Source: Arcobacter nitrofigilis DSM 7299 | GTDB lineage: Bacteria; Campylobacterota; Campylobacteria; Campylobacterales; Arcobacteraceae | Reading direction: 5' to 3' | DNA: 64,000 nt | NCBI RefSeq assembly: GCF_000092245.1 | Contig: NC_014166.1 | Span: 2,542,001 to 2,606,000 of the forward strand | In this document: one piece after another, positions 1 through 9,122 of the stretch | How positions within the stretch are numbered: the first letter of the stretch is position 1 | Layout of the letters: every line of letters begins with the position of its first letter | Notes under the pieces: model-generated | What the model was told of the DNA's origin: nothing | Seen by the model: only the letters and a program-made list of their open reading frames with translations | The model's database searches: none | Position numbers and translations under genes: made by a program

Positions 1-252
1 ATTTGATAAATTCTTCCAATCTTTTCCTAATGCGATTTGAGACATAACATTATAATCAAAAAGAGAATCCATAATAAAAAAAATCTTATCAGTTCTCTCT
101 TTTAGTGTTTTATCTTTTTGTTGTAAAATTGATATAACATTATCAATCTTTTCTTGCATCACATCTTTTATTTTAGACTCTTCAATTGCAAATAAACTCT
201 TTGAAAGAATCAATAACGAGAAGATTAAAACTAAAAACTTATTACCTATCAT
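1..252 (-). CDS. mlaC: MlaC/Ttg2D-like phospholipid-binding protein, 3' part missing
   Basis: The first 84 codons of a minus-strand gene that runs off the left edge. It starts at an ATG at 252, four bases after the mlaA stop, so the two are probably co-translated. The product opens with a signal peptide (hydrophobic core about residues 5-20, ending near LFA), as expected for a periplasmic protein. The later segment with F-D-Y-N-V-M followed by L-G-K-D-W resembles the conserved N-terminal region of MlaC/Ttg2D, the carrier that shuttles phospholipids between the outer-membrane MlaA complex and the inner-membrane MlaFEDB transporter. The assignment rests on this short match and on the neighbouring mlaA; the C-terminal lipid-binding region is outside the window. 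Confidence 0.8.
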   Translation of the reverse strand, partial: MIGNKFLVLIFSLLILSKSLFAIEESKIKDVMQEKIDNVISILQQKDKTLKERTDKIFFIMDSLFDYNVMSQIALGKDWKNLSN

Positions 253-256
253 TTAA

Positions 257-994
257 CTATTCCTTAATCTCTTTTTCTCTTCTTTGTTCATAAATATCCC
301 TTAAAAATGGATATAAATCGATTGCATCTTTTTTAAGATCTTGATATCTTCCAATATTAAAAGAATTATCATTTAGATATCGAGCTGTTGCCCAATAAAT
401 AGTCTCTTCATCATTATTTGGAATTTTATATTTTAAATCACTATCTCCAAAACTATTTAAAGGAGAAACATATCCATCAGCAACCAATCCAAAAGTATCT
501 CTTAAGTTTGAAGGCCCTAAAAAAGGTAAAACAAGTGGAAATCCAGAACCAACTCCATAAAAACCTAAAGTTTGTCCAAAGTCCTCTTTATGTGCTTGCC
601 AATGTAATTCAGTAGTCGCAGGATCCATAAAACCTAAAAGTCCAAAAGTACTGTTTATTAAAAATCTACCTAACTCTTCTGCACTATTTGAAAATTTGAA
701 TTGTAATAAATTATTTACAAATCTAACAGGAAATAAAAGATTATCAAAAAAATTTGAAACTCCAGTTCTAGCTACTTCTGGTACCACTTTTACATAGCCT
801 CTTGTAACTGGATCAAATACATAAATATATACTTTATCATTGAATGATGTCATAACTCTATTATATCCACTAAGAGGATCAAATACTTCTGCTTTTGGTT
901 CACTAAATTCATTAGAAAAATCAACTGCTTTCGTATCATCAGATGCTAATGCAATATTTAATAATAAAATTAAACTGAAAATAATCTTTTTCAA
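257..994 (-). CDS. mlaA: MlaA (VacJ) outer-membrane lipid-asymmetry protein
   Basis: A 245-residue MlaA/VacJ family protein. The family sits in the outer membrane and removes phospholipids from the outer leaflet, passing them to MlaC. Visible family features are the N-terminal signal sequence ending near residue 17, the D-P-L-x-x-Y-N-R motif at about 39-46, the R-F-L-I-N-S-T-F-G-L-L-G segment at about 110-121, and the D-F-G-Q-T-L-G-x-Y-G-V stretch. The start is a TTG at 992-994, preceded by AGGA at a normal spacing; no better ATG exists upstream. The signal peptide lacks an obvious lipobox, as in other Campylobacterota MlaA proteins. The gene is followed four bases later by mlaC. Confidence 0.93.
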   Translation of the reverse strand: MKKIIFSLILLLNIALASDDTKAVDFSNEFSEPKAEVFDPLSGYNRVMTSFNDKVYIYVFDPVTRGYVKVVPEVARTGVSNFFDNLLFPVRFVNNLLQFKFSNSAEELGRFLINSTFGLLGFMDPATTELHWQAHKEDFGQTLGFYGVGSGFPLVLPFLGPSNLRDTFGLVADGYVSPLNSFGDSDLKYKIPNNDEETIYWATARYLNDNSFNIGRYQDLKKDAIDLYPFLRDIYEQRREKEIKE

Positions 995-1026
995 ATACTT
1001 ATCCTATTGTTTTATATTATTCCGGG

Positions 1027-1032
1027 ATTATA
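1027..1032 (-). promoter_or_regulatory. Candidate -10 box for mlaA-mlaC
   Basis: A TATAAT hexamer on the minus strand about 33 bases before the mlaA TTG start. Campylobacterota sigma-70 promoters often have a good -10 and only a T-rich, poorly conserved -35, which fits here. It is judged by eye only. Confidence 0.45.
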
Positions 1033-1102
1033 TTATAAATTTCATAATTACTTCATAAAGTGACATGTATAATAATTATTTTTAATAATTTAAATTGAAA
1101 AC

Positions 1103-2833
1103 TTAATTTAATTTGTGATTAAATTCAGGAACTATCTCTTTTAATACTTTTATTTTATCTTCACTTATCAGAAGTTCATCAATCTTCTTATTTAATAAAT
1201 CTATATCAAACAGCGTAGAACTTGCAACTGTGATTGACTCATAATCTGTATTCTTATCACTATCATTGATAAGTAATTCTTCGTATAACTTCTCACCAGG
1301 TCTTAACCCACAAAATTCTATTTGTACATTTTCTCTACCACTTAGCTCTATCATTTTTTTAGCCAAATCAACTATTTTTATAGGTTCTCCCATATCAAGA
1401 ATAAATATCTCTCCACCTTTTCCTATACTTGCAGCTTGTAATACAAGTTCACAGGCCTCAGGTATGAGCATAAAATATCTAGTAATATCAGGGTGAGTCA
1501 CAGTAATAGGACCACCTGATTCAATTTGTGATTTAAACTTAGGAATAACACTTCCACTACTTCCTAAAACATTCCCAAATCGTACAGCTACAATTTCTGT
1601 AGAATCTGACTTAACATTTTGTGCATAAAGTTCACAAATACGTTTTGTGGTCCCCATAACATTTGTAGGACGTACTGCTTTATCAGTAGAAATTAGTACA
1701 AATTTCTCAACCTCATATTTTATAGATAAATCTATGCAATTTTTGGTCCCTATTATGTTATTTGATATTCCTTCTAAAATATTATCTTCAACCAATGGCA
1801 CATGTTTATAAGCTGCTGCATGAATCACTATTTGAGGTTTATATTTTTTAAAAGTATTTTCTATAAATCCAAAATTTCTAACCGTTTGCATAACAGGAAT
1901 AACAATATCTGAATTTAACTCTTCAGTTATTTGGTAAAGATTAAATTCACTATGATCTAATAAGATTAGTTGTTTTGCACCAAACTTTTTACACTGCCTA
2001 GATATTTCACTACCTATACTTCCACCAGCACCTGTGATTAGTACTACTTTATCTTTTATGAAGTTTTCAATTTTTTCTTTATCTAAATCTTTTGGATGAC
2101 GTGCAAGTAAATCCTCTACAGAAATATCTTTTAACTGTGTAGAGTAATCTTTTTCTTGTAGTATTTCACTCAGAGATGGAAGTATTTTAATTGTTTTAAA
2201 ATATGGACTTAATTCATCGTAAATAAATTTTATTCTACTTTTACTTGCACTTGGCATTGCTATTACTAAAAGTTCATATTTTTGCTTTTGAATTATATTT
2301 TTTAACTTTGATTTAGAAAGTATTTGTATCCCATCAATACTTCTTTTCTGGAGCTTTTTAGAATCATCAACAAAATATTTTATCAAATATTGACTATTTC
2401 TGTACTCTTCACTTAATTTTGTTCCAGCTTTTCCAGCACCATAAATAACAACTCTTTTATCTTTTATTACTCTACATTTATTTATAAAATAGTTATAAGA
2501 ATACATTAAAAAGTTTATAGAAAAAAGATATAAAAAAAGTTCACTAGCAAGAAGTGCAAATCTTACAGTACCATAATATATTGGTAAGTAAATAACAAAT
2601 GCTGCAAGATAAACAATACTTTTAATTAAGAATGTTCGTGTAGTAGATTTACTCCAAGATAGGGAATAATCTTTATAAATTAAGAATGAAACAATAATTC
2701 TTATACATATAACACCTAAGATAATATTTACTTGTGCCTTTTGATGAAATATAAAAAAAGTCCAATAAAATGTAATAAAACTTAAAAAGATAATCACTAA
2801 AATATTTAAAACTCTTTTATCCAAAGTAAACAT
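1103..2833 (-). CDS. wbpM: WbpM/PglF-type UDP-GlcNAc 4,6-dehydratase, membrane-anchored
   Basis: A 576-residue membrane-anchored nucleotide-sugar 4,6-dehydratase. The N-terminal 120 residues contain four hydrophobic segments, then a first nucleotide-binding fold (GAGKAG near 132), and a catalytic SDR domain with GAGGSIG at about 268-274. The active-site segment has S-T-D-K at 382-385 and Met393-x3-Lys397 in place of the usual Tyr-x3-Lys, the arrangement known from the large membrane dehydratases PglF and WbpM. These convert UDP-GlcNAc to UDP-2-acetamido-2,6-dideoxy-4-keto-hexose. It is the last gene of the glycan run, directly after the WbpL-like transferase and a WbpK/V-like reductase, the same set that in Pseudomonas makes UDP-D-FucNAc or UDP-D-QuiNAc as the first sugar. 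Family assignment is firm; the exact product is inferred. Confidence 0.9.
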   Translation of the reverse strand: MFTLDKRVLNILVIIFLSFITFYWTFFIFHQKAQVNIILGVICIRIIVSFLIYKDYSLSWSKSTTRTFLIKSIVYLAAFVIYLPIYYGTVRFALLASELFLYLFSINFLMYSYNYFINKCRVIKDKRVVIYGAGKAGTKLSEEYRNSQYLIKYFVDDSKKLQKRSIDGIQILSKSKLKNIIQKQKYELLVIAMPSASKSRIKFIYDELSPYFKTIKILPSLSEILQEKDYSTQLKDISVEDLLARHPKDLDKEKIENFIKDKVVLITGAGGSIGSEISRQCKKFGAKQLILLDHSEFNLYQITEELNSDIVIPVMQTVRNFGFIENTFKKYKPQIVIHAAAYKHVPLVEDNILEGISNNIIGTKNCIDLSIKYEVEKFVLISTDKAVRPTNVMGTTKRICELYAQNVKSDSTEIVAVRFGNVLGSSGSVIPKFKSQIESGGPITVTHPDITRYFMLIPEACELVLQAASIGKGGEIFILDMGEPIKIVDLAKKMIELSGRENVQIEFCGLRPGEKLYEELLINDSDKNTDYESITVASSTLFDIDLLNKKIDELLISEDKIKVLKEIVPEFNHKLN

Positions 2834-3795
2834 TATTCAAAAGCCTTTTTTTTATCTACAAAATATATACTAGCATACAAAAGAGTAAGAGATATGATAA
2901 ATGCTATAAAAATATTTGAAACATAGTATACAATAACAAATAATAAAATATTGATAAAAATAGATGCTATTACTACTTTACTATGACTCCAACCACTTTG
3001 AGTAAGTCTTTGATAAGCATGTTTTTTATGCGCTTGACTAAGCTTTTCACCATTTTTCTTTCTTCTATAAAGTGTCAAAGTAGCATCAAACCAAAAAACT
3101 CCAAATAAAATAATCCAAATCCAAAAATTTGTACTCTCTTCATTTGCATAATATATAGTAAATATTGCAATATTATAACCTAAAAGAGTACTTCCCACAT
3201 CACCCATAAATATCTTAGCCTTATGCCAGTTCCAAATTAAAAAACCAAGCACAGCAACAGCTAAAATTAAAAAGTGATTCCCACCAAACAAAGCAAATCC
3301 AGCAAGAGATAAAAACAGAGCTTCACTTCCAGCATAGCCATCAATACCATCTAAAAAATTATAAAGATTTATAAACCAAATAATCATAAAAAAAGCAAAA
3401 ATATTAGTAAAAATATGATTTTCTATTGAAAATAAACCCAAATTTATACTATCAAGACCACCTAAAGCATATAGCCCAAGTAAAGAGACAAGAGATTGAA
3501 CCATAAGCCTTAATTTTGCACTTAATTCAAATAAATCATCAAAAAAACTAACAACAGAAATAATAACTCCAACTAAAAGTGCATAAAAAAGTGTTTGATC
3601 AATCTGTTTTGTAAAATATAAATAAATCAAACCAATAAACCAAGTAATTGCAATAGCAATACCTCCACCATGAGGGGTAGGAGTAGTATGAGAACTTCTA
3701 TCATTTACATGAGCAACAAGAGACTTTTTGATAGCATAGTTCTTTATCAAATATGTTAAAAAAAGAGAGACTACTACTAAAACTAAATAAATCAA
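2833..3795 (-). CDS. wbpL: WbpL/WecA-like undecaprenyl-phosphate sugar-1-P transferase
   Basis: A 320-residue polytopic membrane protein of the MraY/WecA family, which transfers a HexNAc-1-phosphate from a UDP-sugar to undecaprenyl phosphate and so starts glycan assembly on the cytoplasmic face. Family marks are N-D-R-S-S-H near 31-36 followed by P-H-G-G-G, the Asp86-Asp87 pair, N-F-L-D-G-I-D-G at 146-153, I-F-M-G-D-V-G-S at 195-202 and H-K-K-H-A-Y-Q-R at 256-263. About ten hydrophobic segments are visible. It overlaps the reductase gene upstream by four bases and touches the WbpM-like gene downstream. The trio suggests that the first sugar is D-FucNAc or D-QuiNAc rather than GlcNAc; this is inference from gene order. 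Confidence 0.9.
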   Translation of the reverse strand: MIYLVLVVVSLFLTYLIKNYAIKKSLVAHVNDRSSHTTPTPHGGGIAIAITWFIGLIYLYFTKQIDQTLFYALLVGVIISVVSFFDDLFELSAKLRLMVQSLVSLLGLYALGGLDSINLGLFSIENHIFTNIFAFFMIIWFINLYNFLDGIDGYAGSEALFLSLAGFALFGGNHFLILAVAVLGFLIWNWHKAKIFMGDVGSTLLGYNIAIFTIYYANEESTNFWIWIILFGVFWFDATLTLYRRKKNGEKLSQAHKKHAYQRLTQSGWSHSKVVIASIFINILLFVIVYYVSNIFIAFIISLTLLYASIYFVDKKKAFE

Positions 3796-4652
3796 ATATT
3801 CTCTCCTTTAATCATATACTTTATTCCCTCTTCCACACTATATGGATTTTTAAGATTTAGCTTTTCTTTTGTTATTGTATTATCAATTTCTAAACTTCCA
3901 TAAAGTCTTTTGTAAAATGATGGTTTTAATAATTTTAATAAACTTTCAAAAAATGGTATTTTTATTAGGCAAATTTTTTTATCTAAATTTTTAGCGATAA
4001 GTTCAATAAGCCTGGTAGTACTTAAAGGTTCATCATCACTAGCTAAAAATATTCCACTTTTTTGTTGTTTTATTACCTCATCTACTAAATGACAAAGATT
4101 TCCTATATAAACCATACTTCGTTTATTTTCTATTTTTCCAAAAGGTAATACTGGCACTTTATTTGTTAGATTTACAAGTGATTTAATATTTGCTTTTACC
4201 CCATATCCATATACTATGGGAGTTCGTATAATACTTACTTTAAAGTTTTCATCTTCTAACTTTCTAAGCTCAAGTTCTGCTGTAAATTTACTTTTACCAT
4301 ATTCGTCTTCTGGACTACAAATACTATTCTCAGTATATTTGCAAGTAGTTTCTTCTCCATAAACTTTCACTGTACTCATAAATACAAACTGTTTTATACC
4401 CGATTCTTTTGCTTTTTGTGCAATATTCAAAGTCTGAGTTACATTTACTCTTTTGTACTCACTAGCACTTGCACCACCCATTTGATGCACTAATGCAGAT
4501 AAATGAAAAACTATATCTATTCCATTACAATCTAAACTATTTATATCATCTTTTAAAAAGCTAAAAGTTTTTATATTGTATTTATTTTTATATTTGTTTA
4601 TAAAATAGTTTCCTATGAAACCTGAAGAACCTGTGATTAATAGTTCTTTCAT
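3792..4652 (-). CDS. SDR reductase/epimerase, WbpK/WbpV-like
   Basis: A 286-residue extended SDR with the nucleotide-binding motif GSSGFIG at 8-14, catalytic Ser93/Thr94 and Tyr118-x3-Lys122. Length and context fit the 4-keto reductases WbpK/WbpV, which reduce the 4-keto product of the WbpM dehydratase to UDP-D-FucNAc or UDP-D-QuiNAc. The gene lies directly before the WbpL-like transferase and overlaps its neighbours by four bases on both sides. A UDP-HexNAc 4-epimerase role cannot be excluded from sequence alone, because the same fold and motifs are shared. Confidence 0.75.
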   Translation of the reverse strand: MKELLITGSSGFIGNYFINKYKNKYNIKTFSFLKDDINSLDCNGIDIVFHLSALVHQMGGASASEYKRVNVTQTLNIAQKAKESGIKQFVFMSTVKVYGEETTCKYTENSICSPEDEYGKSKFTAELELRKLEDENFKVSIIRTPIVYGYGVKANIKSLVNLTNKVPVLPFGKIENKRSMVYIGNLCHLVDEVIKQQKSGIFLASDDEPLSTTRLIELIAKNLDKKICLIKIPFFESLLKLLKPSFYKRLYGSLEIDNTITKEKLNLKNPYSVEEGIKYMIKGENI

Positions 4653-5761
4653 ATTTTACCTTCATATATTTCAAAATGTTTTTCCACTACTTTTTTAATA
4701 TCAAACTCTTTTCCTGCTAATTTTCTTCCTGCTTTTCCCATACTATTTCTTAAGTTTTCATCTATTATCAGTTTTTCAATCATTTGAGCCAGTGATTCAG
4801 AATTTTTTACTTTACATAAAAGTCCTGTAATATCAGGTACAATAGCATCACTACAACCAGGTACATCTGTAGTGACTACTGCTCTACCACAAGCAGCTGC
4901 TTCTATAAGAACTTTTGGTAATCCTTCTCTATAAGAAGGAAGAACTACAATATTTGAATCTGAAAATGCACTTGCAATATTACTACTAAATCCATATACA
5001 TTTACAAATCCACTTTTTTTTATCATTTTGATATCTTCATTAGTTAAACTTGCTGGATTATCAATATCTACATCTCCATATAATTCAAACTCTACATTTG
5101 GTAATTTTTGTTTTACAATTTCTGCAGCTTCTATATATTCAAATACACCCTTATCTTTTAAAAGCCTACATGCCATTGATACTTTTATATTTTCATTGTT
5201 TTCTTCAATATAGCTATATTGAGATAGATCAACTCCAGAACCTCTTATCAAAGTAGTTTTTACATTACTTATAGATTTTACTAAAGCATTATCATCTGGA
5301 TTTTGTACTATTACATGTGAATTTTTTCCACCAAGAGCAAAACTATACATAGTTTTAATTATATATCTCACAACAGAAGCTTCAAATCCTTGTTTAATAA
5401 AAATAAATCCAAGTCCAGATATAGAAAATACTTTTTTGTTAATACTTAAAAATCTTGAAACTATTCCACCATAAAGTATAGGTTTAATAGTTACAAAATG
5501 AGCGACATTAGGACTTATTTCTTTTAATACTTTATATATTTCAAGAAAAGCCTTTATCTCTCCTGTTATTCCTATACCACTTCGTGAGATCTCGAGAGGA
5601 TGTACTTTTAAACCCAAACTTTCTAAATATTTTTTTTTGTCAGTTATAGCACAAGAGATATGCACTTCATAACCTTTTTTAAGTGCCTCCAAAGCTAAAG
5701 GTAATCTATGTGATATAAAAAACCAATCTACATTTACTACAAATAATATTTTTTTAATCAA
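4649..5761 (-). CDS. GT4 family glycosyltransferase (PglA/WbpU-like)
   Basis: A 370-residue cytoplasmic GT-B enzyme of family GT4. The C-terminal donor-binding half shows the usual basic pair (Arg199, Lys202) and the E-x7-E element Glu279/Glu287 in the segment E-G-L-P-K-V-L-I-E. The N-terminal acceptor domain opens with a short hydrophobic strand as in PglA and WbpU, which add a HexNAc to the undecaprenyl-linked first sugar. Its place next to the reductase, WbpL-like and WbpM-like genes suggests that it adds the second residue. It overlaps the preceding asnB by eight bases. Sugar donor and linkage cannot be read from the sequence. Confidence 0.85.
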   Translation of the reverse strand: MIKKILFVVNVDWFFISHRLPLALEALKKGYEVHISCAITDKKKYLESLGLKVHPLEISRSGIGITGEIKAFLEIYKVLKEISPNVAHFVTIKPILYGGIVSRFLSINKKVFSISGLGFIFIKQGFEASVVRYIIKTMYSFALGGKNSHVIVQNPDDNALVKSISNVKTTLIRGSGVDLSQYSYIEENNENIKVSMACRLLKDKGVFEYIEAAEIVKQKLPNVEFELYGDVDIDNPASLTNEDIKMIKKSGFVNVYGFSSNIASAFSDSNIVVLPSYREGLPKVLIEAAACGRAVVTTDVPGCSDAIVPDITGLLCKVKNSESLAQMIEKLIIDENLRNSMGKAGRKLAGKEFDIKKVVEKHFEIYEGKI

Positions 5762-7652
5762 GCCACTTTTCCTTCCACATCTGATACATCAAAATAAACC
5801 ATATAGTTGTACCTATTTCAGCCCCTTCAAAAAATTTATTTTTTATACTATTTATCTCATCTTTATCAAAAATATTTTGATCTAACTTTTCTTCATCTAA
5901 ATATTTTAAAACTAGAGGTTTTAATTCATCTCGTAGCCATTTATTTAGTGGTATTTGAAATCCTGATTTTGGTTTGTCTACTAATTCTTGTGGAAGATAT
6001 TTATAAAGAATTTGCCTAAGTAAATATTTACCTTGCTTATTTTTGTATTTTTGTTCAACTGGTACTCTTGCCATATACTCTATAATTCTATGATCAAGTA
6101 GAGGCTCTCTACCTTCAAGACTTACACTCATAGTAGCTCTATCAACTTTTGTAAGGACATCATCATTCATAAAAATCTTATAATCAACTGCCATCATTTG
6201 CTCTAAAAACTTTGTATTATCTACTTTATTCCACTTTATAAAAAGCTCATTATCTCTTTTTATTTTTAAGAATCTTACTATCTCATCTTTATCTACATAG
6301 CTACTTGCATTTTCAAACATCTCCTCGAGGCTATCGCTATTTATAGCTCTTTTAAATTTAATATACTTATCTTTGATATTTGTTTGTTTTAAATTCTTTG
6401 GTAATTTATCATTGACAAATTCTATTGTATCTGCACTTAAGAAATTTAATCCAATTTTTAAAACTCCTCTTTTAAAACTATTTGAAAATATATTTTGGAA
6501 TTTATTAAGAAAAAAGTATTTACTATACCCACAAAAAGTTTCATCACCTCCATCTGCACTTAGTGCAACTGTCACACTTTGTCGTGCTAACTTTGATACT
6601 ATCATAGTAGGTAGTGCTGAACTATCACCAAAAGGCTCATCATAATAAAAAGGTAAACTTTCTACCAAATCTAACATATCGCTGTTGTTCATATAATATT
6701 CAGTATGATTTGTACCTAGATATTCTGCTATCGTTTTAGCATGTTTTGCTTCATTGTACTTTTCATCATCAAAACCAATAGTAAAAGTATTTATTTTTTT
6801 ACCTTGCTTCTTAGCCAAGATTGAAGCCACAAGTGAACTGTCATATCCACCACTTAAAAAAACTCCAACAGGTACATCTGAGACCATTCTTAAATCTATT
6901 GAATCATCTAAAATATTTTCAATATTCTCTAATATTTGATTTTCACTTTTATCAAATTTTTCTTTTAAATAAAAATCATTCACATCCCAATATTTTATAA
7001 TATCAAATTTTAAAGTTTCAATATCATATTCTAAATAGTGTCCAGCTTCTAGCTTATAACAGTTTTGAAATATAGTATAAGGTGCAGAGATATAGCCAAA
7101 TTGAAAAAAATAAGGAAGTACTTCTAAGTTTTGCTCTTTTTTAAACTCTGGATGCTTGTGAAAGGATTTTATCTCAGATGAAAACATAAACTGATTTTCA
7201 CCTACATAATAAAAAAGAGGCTTTACCCCAGCTCTATCTCGCACTAAAACTAGTTTATTTTGTACTTTATCTAAAACAGAAAAAGCAAACATCCCTATAA
7301 ATTTATCAATACACTTTATACCCCATTGTTTATAACTATAAAGTATAACTTCTGTATCACTATTAGATATAAATTTATAATCTAATTTTTTAAGTTCTTC
7401 TTTTATATTTTTAAAATTATAAACTTCACCATTAAATACTATAATATACTTTCCACAATCACTTACAAAAGGTTGATGACCATGAGAACTTAAATCCTGA
7501 ATTGATAATCTATTATGTCCAAAATACACACCACTACTTTCATCAAAATAAGTTCCATTATCATCAGGACCTCGATATGATTGAATTTTCAACATATCAT
7601 TTATAATATATTCTTTTTTGCGTTTATCTATAAAGCCTGCTATTCCACACAT
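5754..7652 (-). CDS. Asparagine-synthase-type glutamine amidotransferase (paralogue 1)
   Basis: A 632-residue AsnB-type protein. The N-terminal Ntn glutaminase domain starts with Met-Cys2-Gly-Ile and has Arg48, Asn74-Gly75 and Asp99 as expected for ammonia release from glutamine. The synthetase domain has the pyrophosphate loop SGGYDS at 267-272. Inside O-antigen loci such enzymes (for example WbpS of Pseudomonas O6) amidate hexuronic acids rather than make asparagine; that role is favoured here because this is one of three paralogues in the locus and uronate-forming genes are present. Its start overlaps by 13 bases the end of a truncated polymerase gene, pointing to a deletion joint just in front of it. 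Confidence 0.9.
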   Translation of the reverse strand: MCGIAGFIDKRKKEYIINDMLKIQSYRGPDDNGTYFDESSGVYFGHNRLSIQDLSSHGHQPFVSDCGKYIIVFNGEVYNFKNIKEELKKLDYKFISNSDTEVILYSYKQWGIKCIDKFIGMFAFSVLDKVQNKLVLVRDRAGVKPLFYYVGENQFMFSSEIKSFHKHPEFKKEQNLEVLPYFFQFGYISAPYTIFQNCYKLEAGHYLEYDIETLKFDIIKYWDVNDFYLKEKFDKSENQILENIENILDDSIDLRMVSDVPVGVFLSGGYDSSLVASILAKKQGKKINTFTIGFDDEKYNEAKHAKTIAEYLGTNHTEYYMNNSDMLDLVESLPFYYDEPFGDSSALPTMIVSKLARQSVTVALSADGGDETFCGYSKYFFLNKFQNIFSNSFKRGVLKIGLNFLSADTIEFVNDKLPKNLKQTNIKDKYIKFKRAINSDSLEEMFENASSYVDKDEIVRFLKIKRDNELFIKWNKVDNTKFLEQMMAVDYKIFMNDDVLTKVDRATMSVSLEGREPLLDHRIIEYMARVPVEQKYKNKQGKYLLRQILYKYLPQELVDKPKSGFQIPLNKWLRDELKPLVLKYLDEEKLDQNIFDKDEINSIKNKFFEGAEIGTTIWFILMYQMWKEKWLD

Positions 7653-8002
7653 AGTGAACTCTTTTTAATTAGTTGTTTTTTTTGATATATAAAATAAATT
7701 GAATAAAAAGAATCAATAAAAGGAATAGGGAAGAATCCAAAAAATAAACCAGCAATATAGACTGCTCCTCCTGAACTAAAATTACTCTCATTTAAAAAAT
7801 CAAAATTTCTTATATTCTGAGCAACTGAAAGATAATGAAACTGATCAGGCATATAGGTAGTTTCAAATAAAAATCCATTAAATAAAAATATACATGATAA
7901 ATGCAACAATAAAATAAACAAGTATTTAGCAGGTATATTGTAATATCTATTAATAATTATAAATATAGTTAAAATGTATAATATATTTACTGTATCAAGC
8001 AT
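7640..8002 (-). pseudogene. Truncated Wzy-like glycan polymerase (N-terminal fragment)
   Basis: An open frame of 120 codons encoding two or three hydrophobic segments and the motif M-P-D-Q-F-H-Y-L followed by an Arg-containing helix, which resembles the first periplasmic loop of some Wzy-type O-antigen polymerases. The ATG at 8002 has GAGGA upstream and overlaps the preceding glycosyltransferase stop by eight bases; an earlier ATG at 8017 is less well placed. A polymerase would need about 350-450 residues and around ten membrane segments, yet the frame stops after a short lysine-rich tail and merges into the start of asnB. The remaining three quarters appear to be deleted. It could be translated as a short membrane peptide, but polymerase activity is unlikely. 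Confidence 0.6.
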
Positions 8003-9122
8003 CAAAAACATCCTCAAATTTCTTTATTATTTTTTTAATATCAAAATCACTAGCTCTATTCTTTGCTTTGTTTCTATATTTATTTCTCAAATCTTCATCA
8101 TTTATTATCAACTTCATAGCAGTACTTAATCTTTTAATATCATTTAATGGAGTTAAAACTCCATATTCACTAATCTCTATATCATCTTCTATTTGAAAAT
8201 GCAGATCACTATTTGGAGCGAGTATCTCTCTAGGTCCACTTTGACAGTCTGTACTTATAATTGGAAGTCCACAAGATAGAGCTTCAAGTAATACATTTGG
8301 AAGTCCTTCATATAAAGAACTAAATACAAAACAATCTGATTGTACTAAATACTTATACGGATTTGATTGTTTACCTAAAAGGATAACTTTATTTTGTAGA
8401 TTTAAACTCTCTATTTGTTTTTCAAGAGTATCTCTTAATTCTCCATCTCCTATAATATAAAGTTTTGCATCTATATCTTCCATAGACTCTATTAGTATTT
8501 TATGATTTTTTCCTCTATCTAGTCTTCCTATTGTTATAAAAGTAAATTTCTCATCTCTATAATTTACACATTCTTTAGATAATTCTTTTATAATTTTTAA
8601 ATCTATTAGATTATAAATAGTTTTTACCTCTTGAATATTAAAATTATTAACTAAATCCCTACAGTTTCCTTTAGAATTCCCAATAACAATATCTGCTTTT
8701 CGATACAGTCTTTTTATCAAAAATTTATTGATAAAACCTTGTACCCCATTTTTATGTTGTAAAGAGGGCATGGCTCTTTCACTTATAATAACCTTACTTT
8801 TAAACTCTAAAATTTTTGCTATAATATTTATATAATTTGATCTGTTCATAAAAGATACTGAGATATCACTATCATTTAGTTTCTTATATTTCCAAGCTAA
8901 AACAGGCAGTTTTAAAAGCTTTTTTATCCCACTTTCACTAGGATTTGAATTTTCAAGATAAATTATTTTTATATTTTTTGGTATATCATAAAAAATAGTA
9001 TCATTCATCAAAAAAAGTGTGATTTCATACTTTTCTTTTAATTCATCTAATAGAACAGATACAACTCGTTCTGCACCACCACTTGCTAGTGAATAAATCA
9101 GAATAGAGAGTTTTTTTTTCAT
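7995..9122 (-). CDS. GT4 family glycosyltransferase
   Basis: A 375-residue GT-B glycosyltransferase. The N-terminus carries S-G-G-A-E-R-V at about 14-20, typical of the WbnH/PglJ/PglH-like group, and the C-terminal half has G-R-L-D-R-G-K near 199-205 and the E-x7-E element Glu272/Glu280. It presumably extends the lipid-linked oligosaccharide in the cytoplasm. The start codon is joined to the stop of the ABC transporter gene. Codons 2-4 form a run of nine A residues, a possible slippage site, though such runs are common in this AT-rich DNA. Donor sugar and linkage are unknown. Confidence 0.87.
   Translation of the reverse strand: MKKKLSILIYSLASGGAERVVSVLLDELKEKYEITLFLMNDTIFYDIPKNIKIIYLENSNPSESGIKKLLKLPVLAWKYKKLNDSDISVSFMNRSNYINIIAKILEFKSKVIISERAMPSLQHKNGVQGFINKFLIKRLYRKADIVIGNSKGNCRDLVNNFNIQEVKTIYNLIDLKIIKELSKECVNYRDEKFTFITIGRLDRGKNHKILIESMEDIDAKLYIIGDGELRDTLEKQIESLNLQNKVILLGKQSNPYKYLVQSDCFVFSSLYEGLPNVLLEALSCGLPIISTDCQSGPREILAPNSDLHFQIEDDIEISEYGVLTPLNDIKRLSTAMKLIINDEDLRNKYRNKAKNRASDFDIKKIIKKFEDVFDA

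Noticed and set aside
9110-9122. Run of nine A at codons 2-4 of a glycosyltransferase as a phase-variation tract
   Set aside because: Poly-A/T runs of this length are frequent in this AT-rich DNA; Campylobacterota contingency genes usually use poly-G/C tracts, none of which was seen in the locus.
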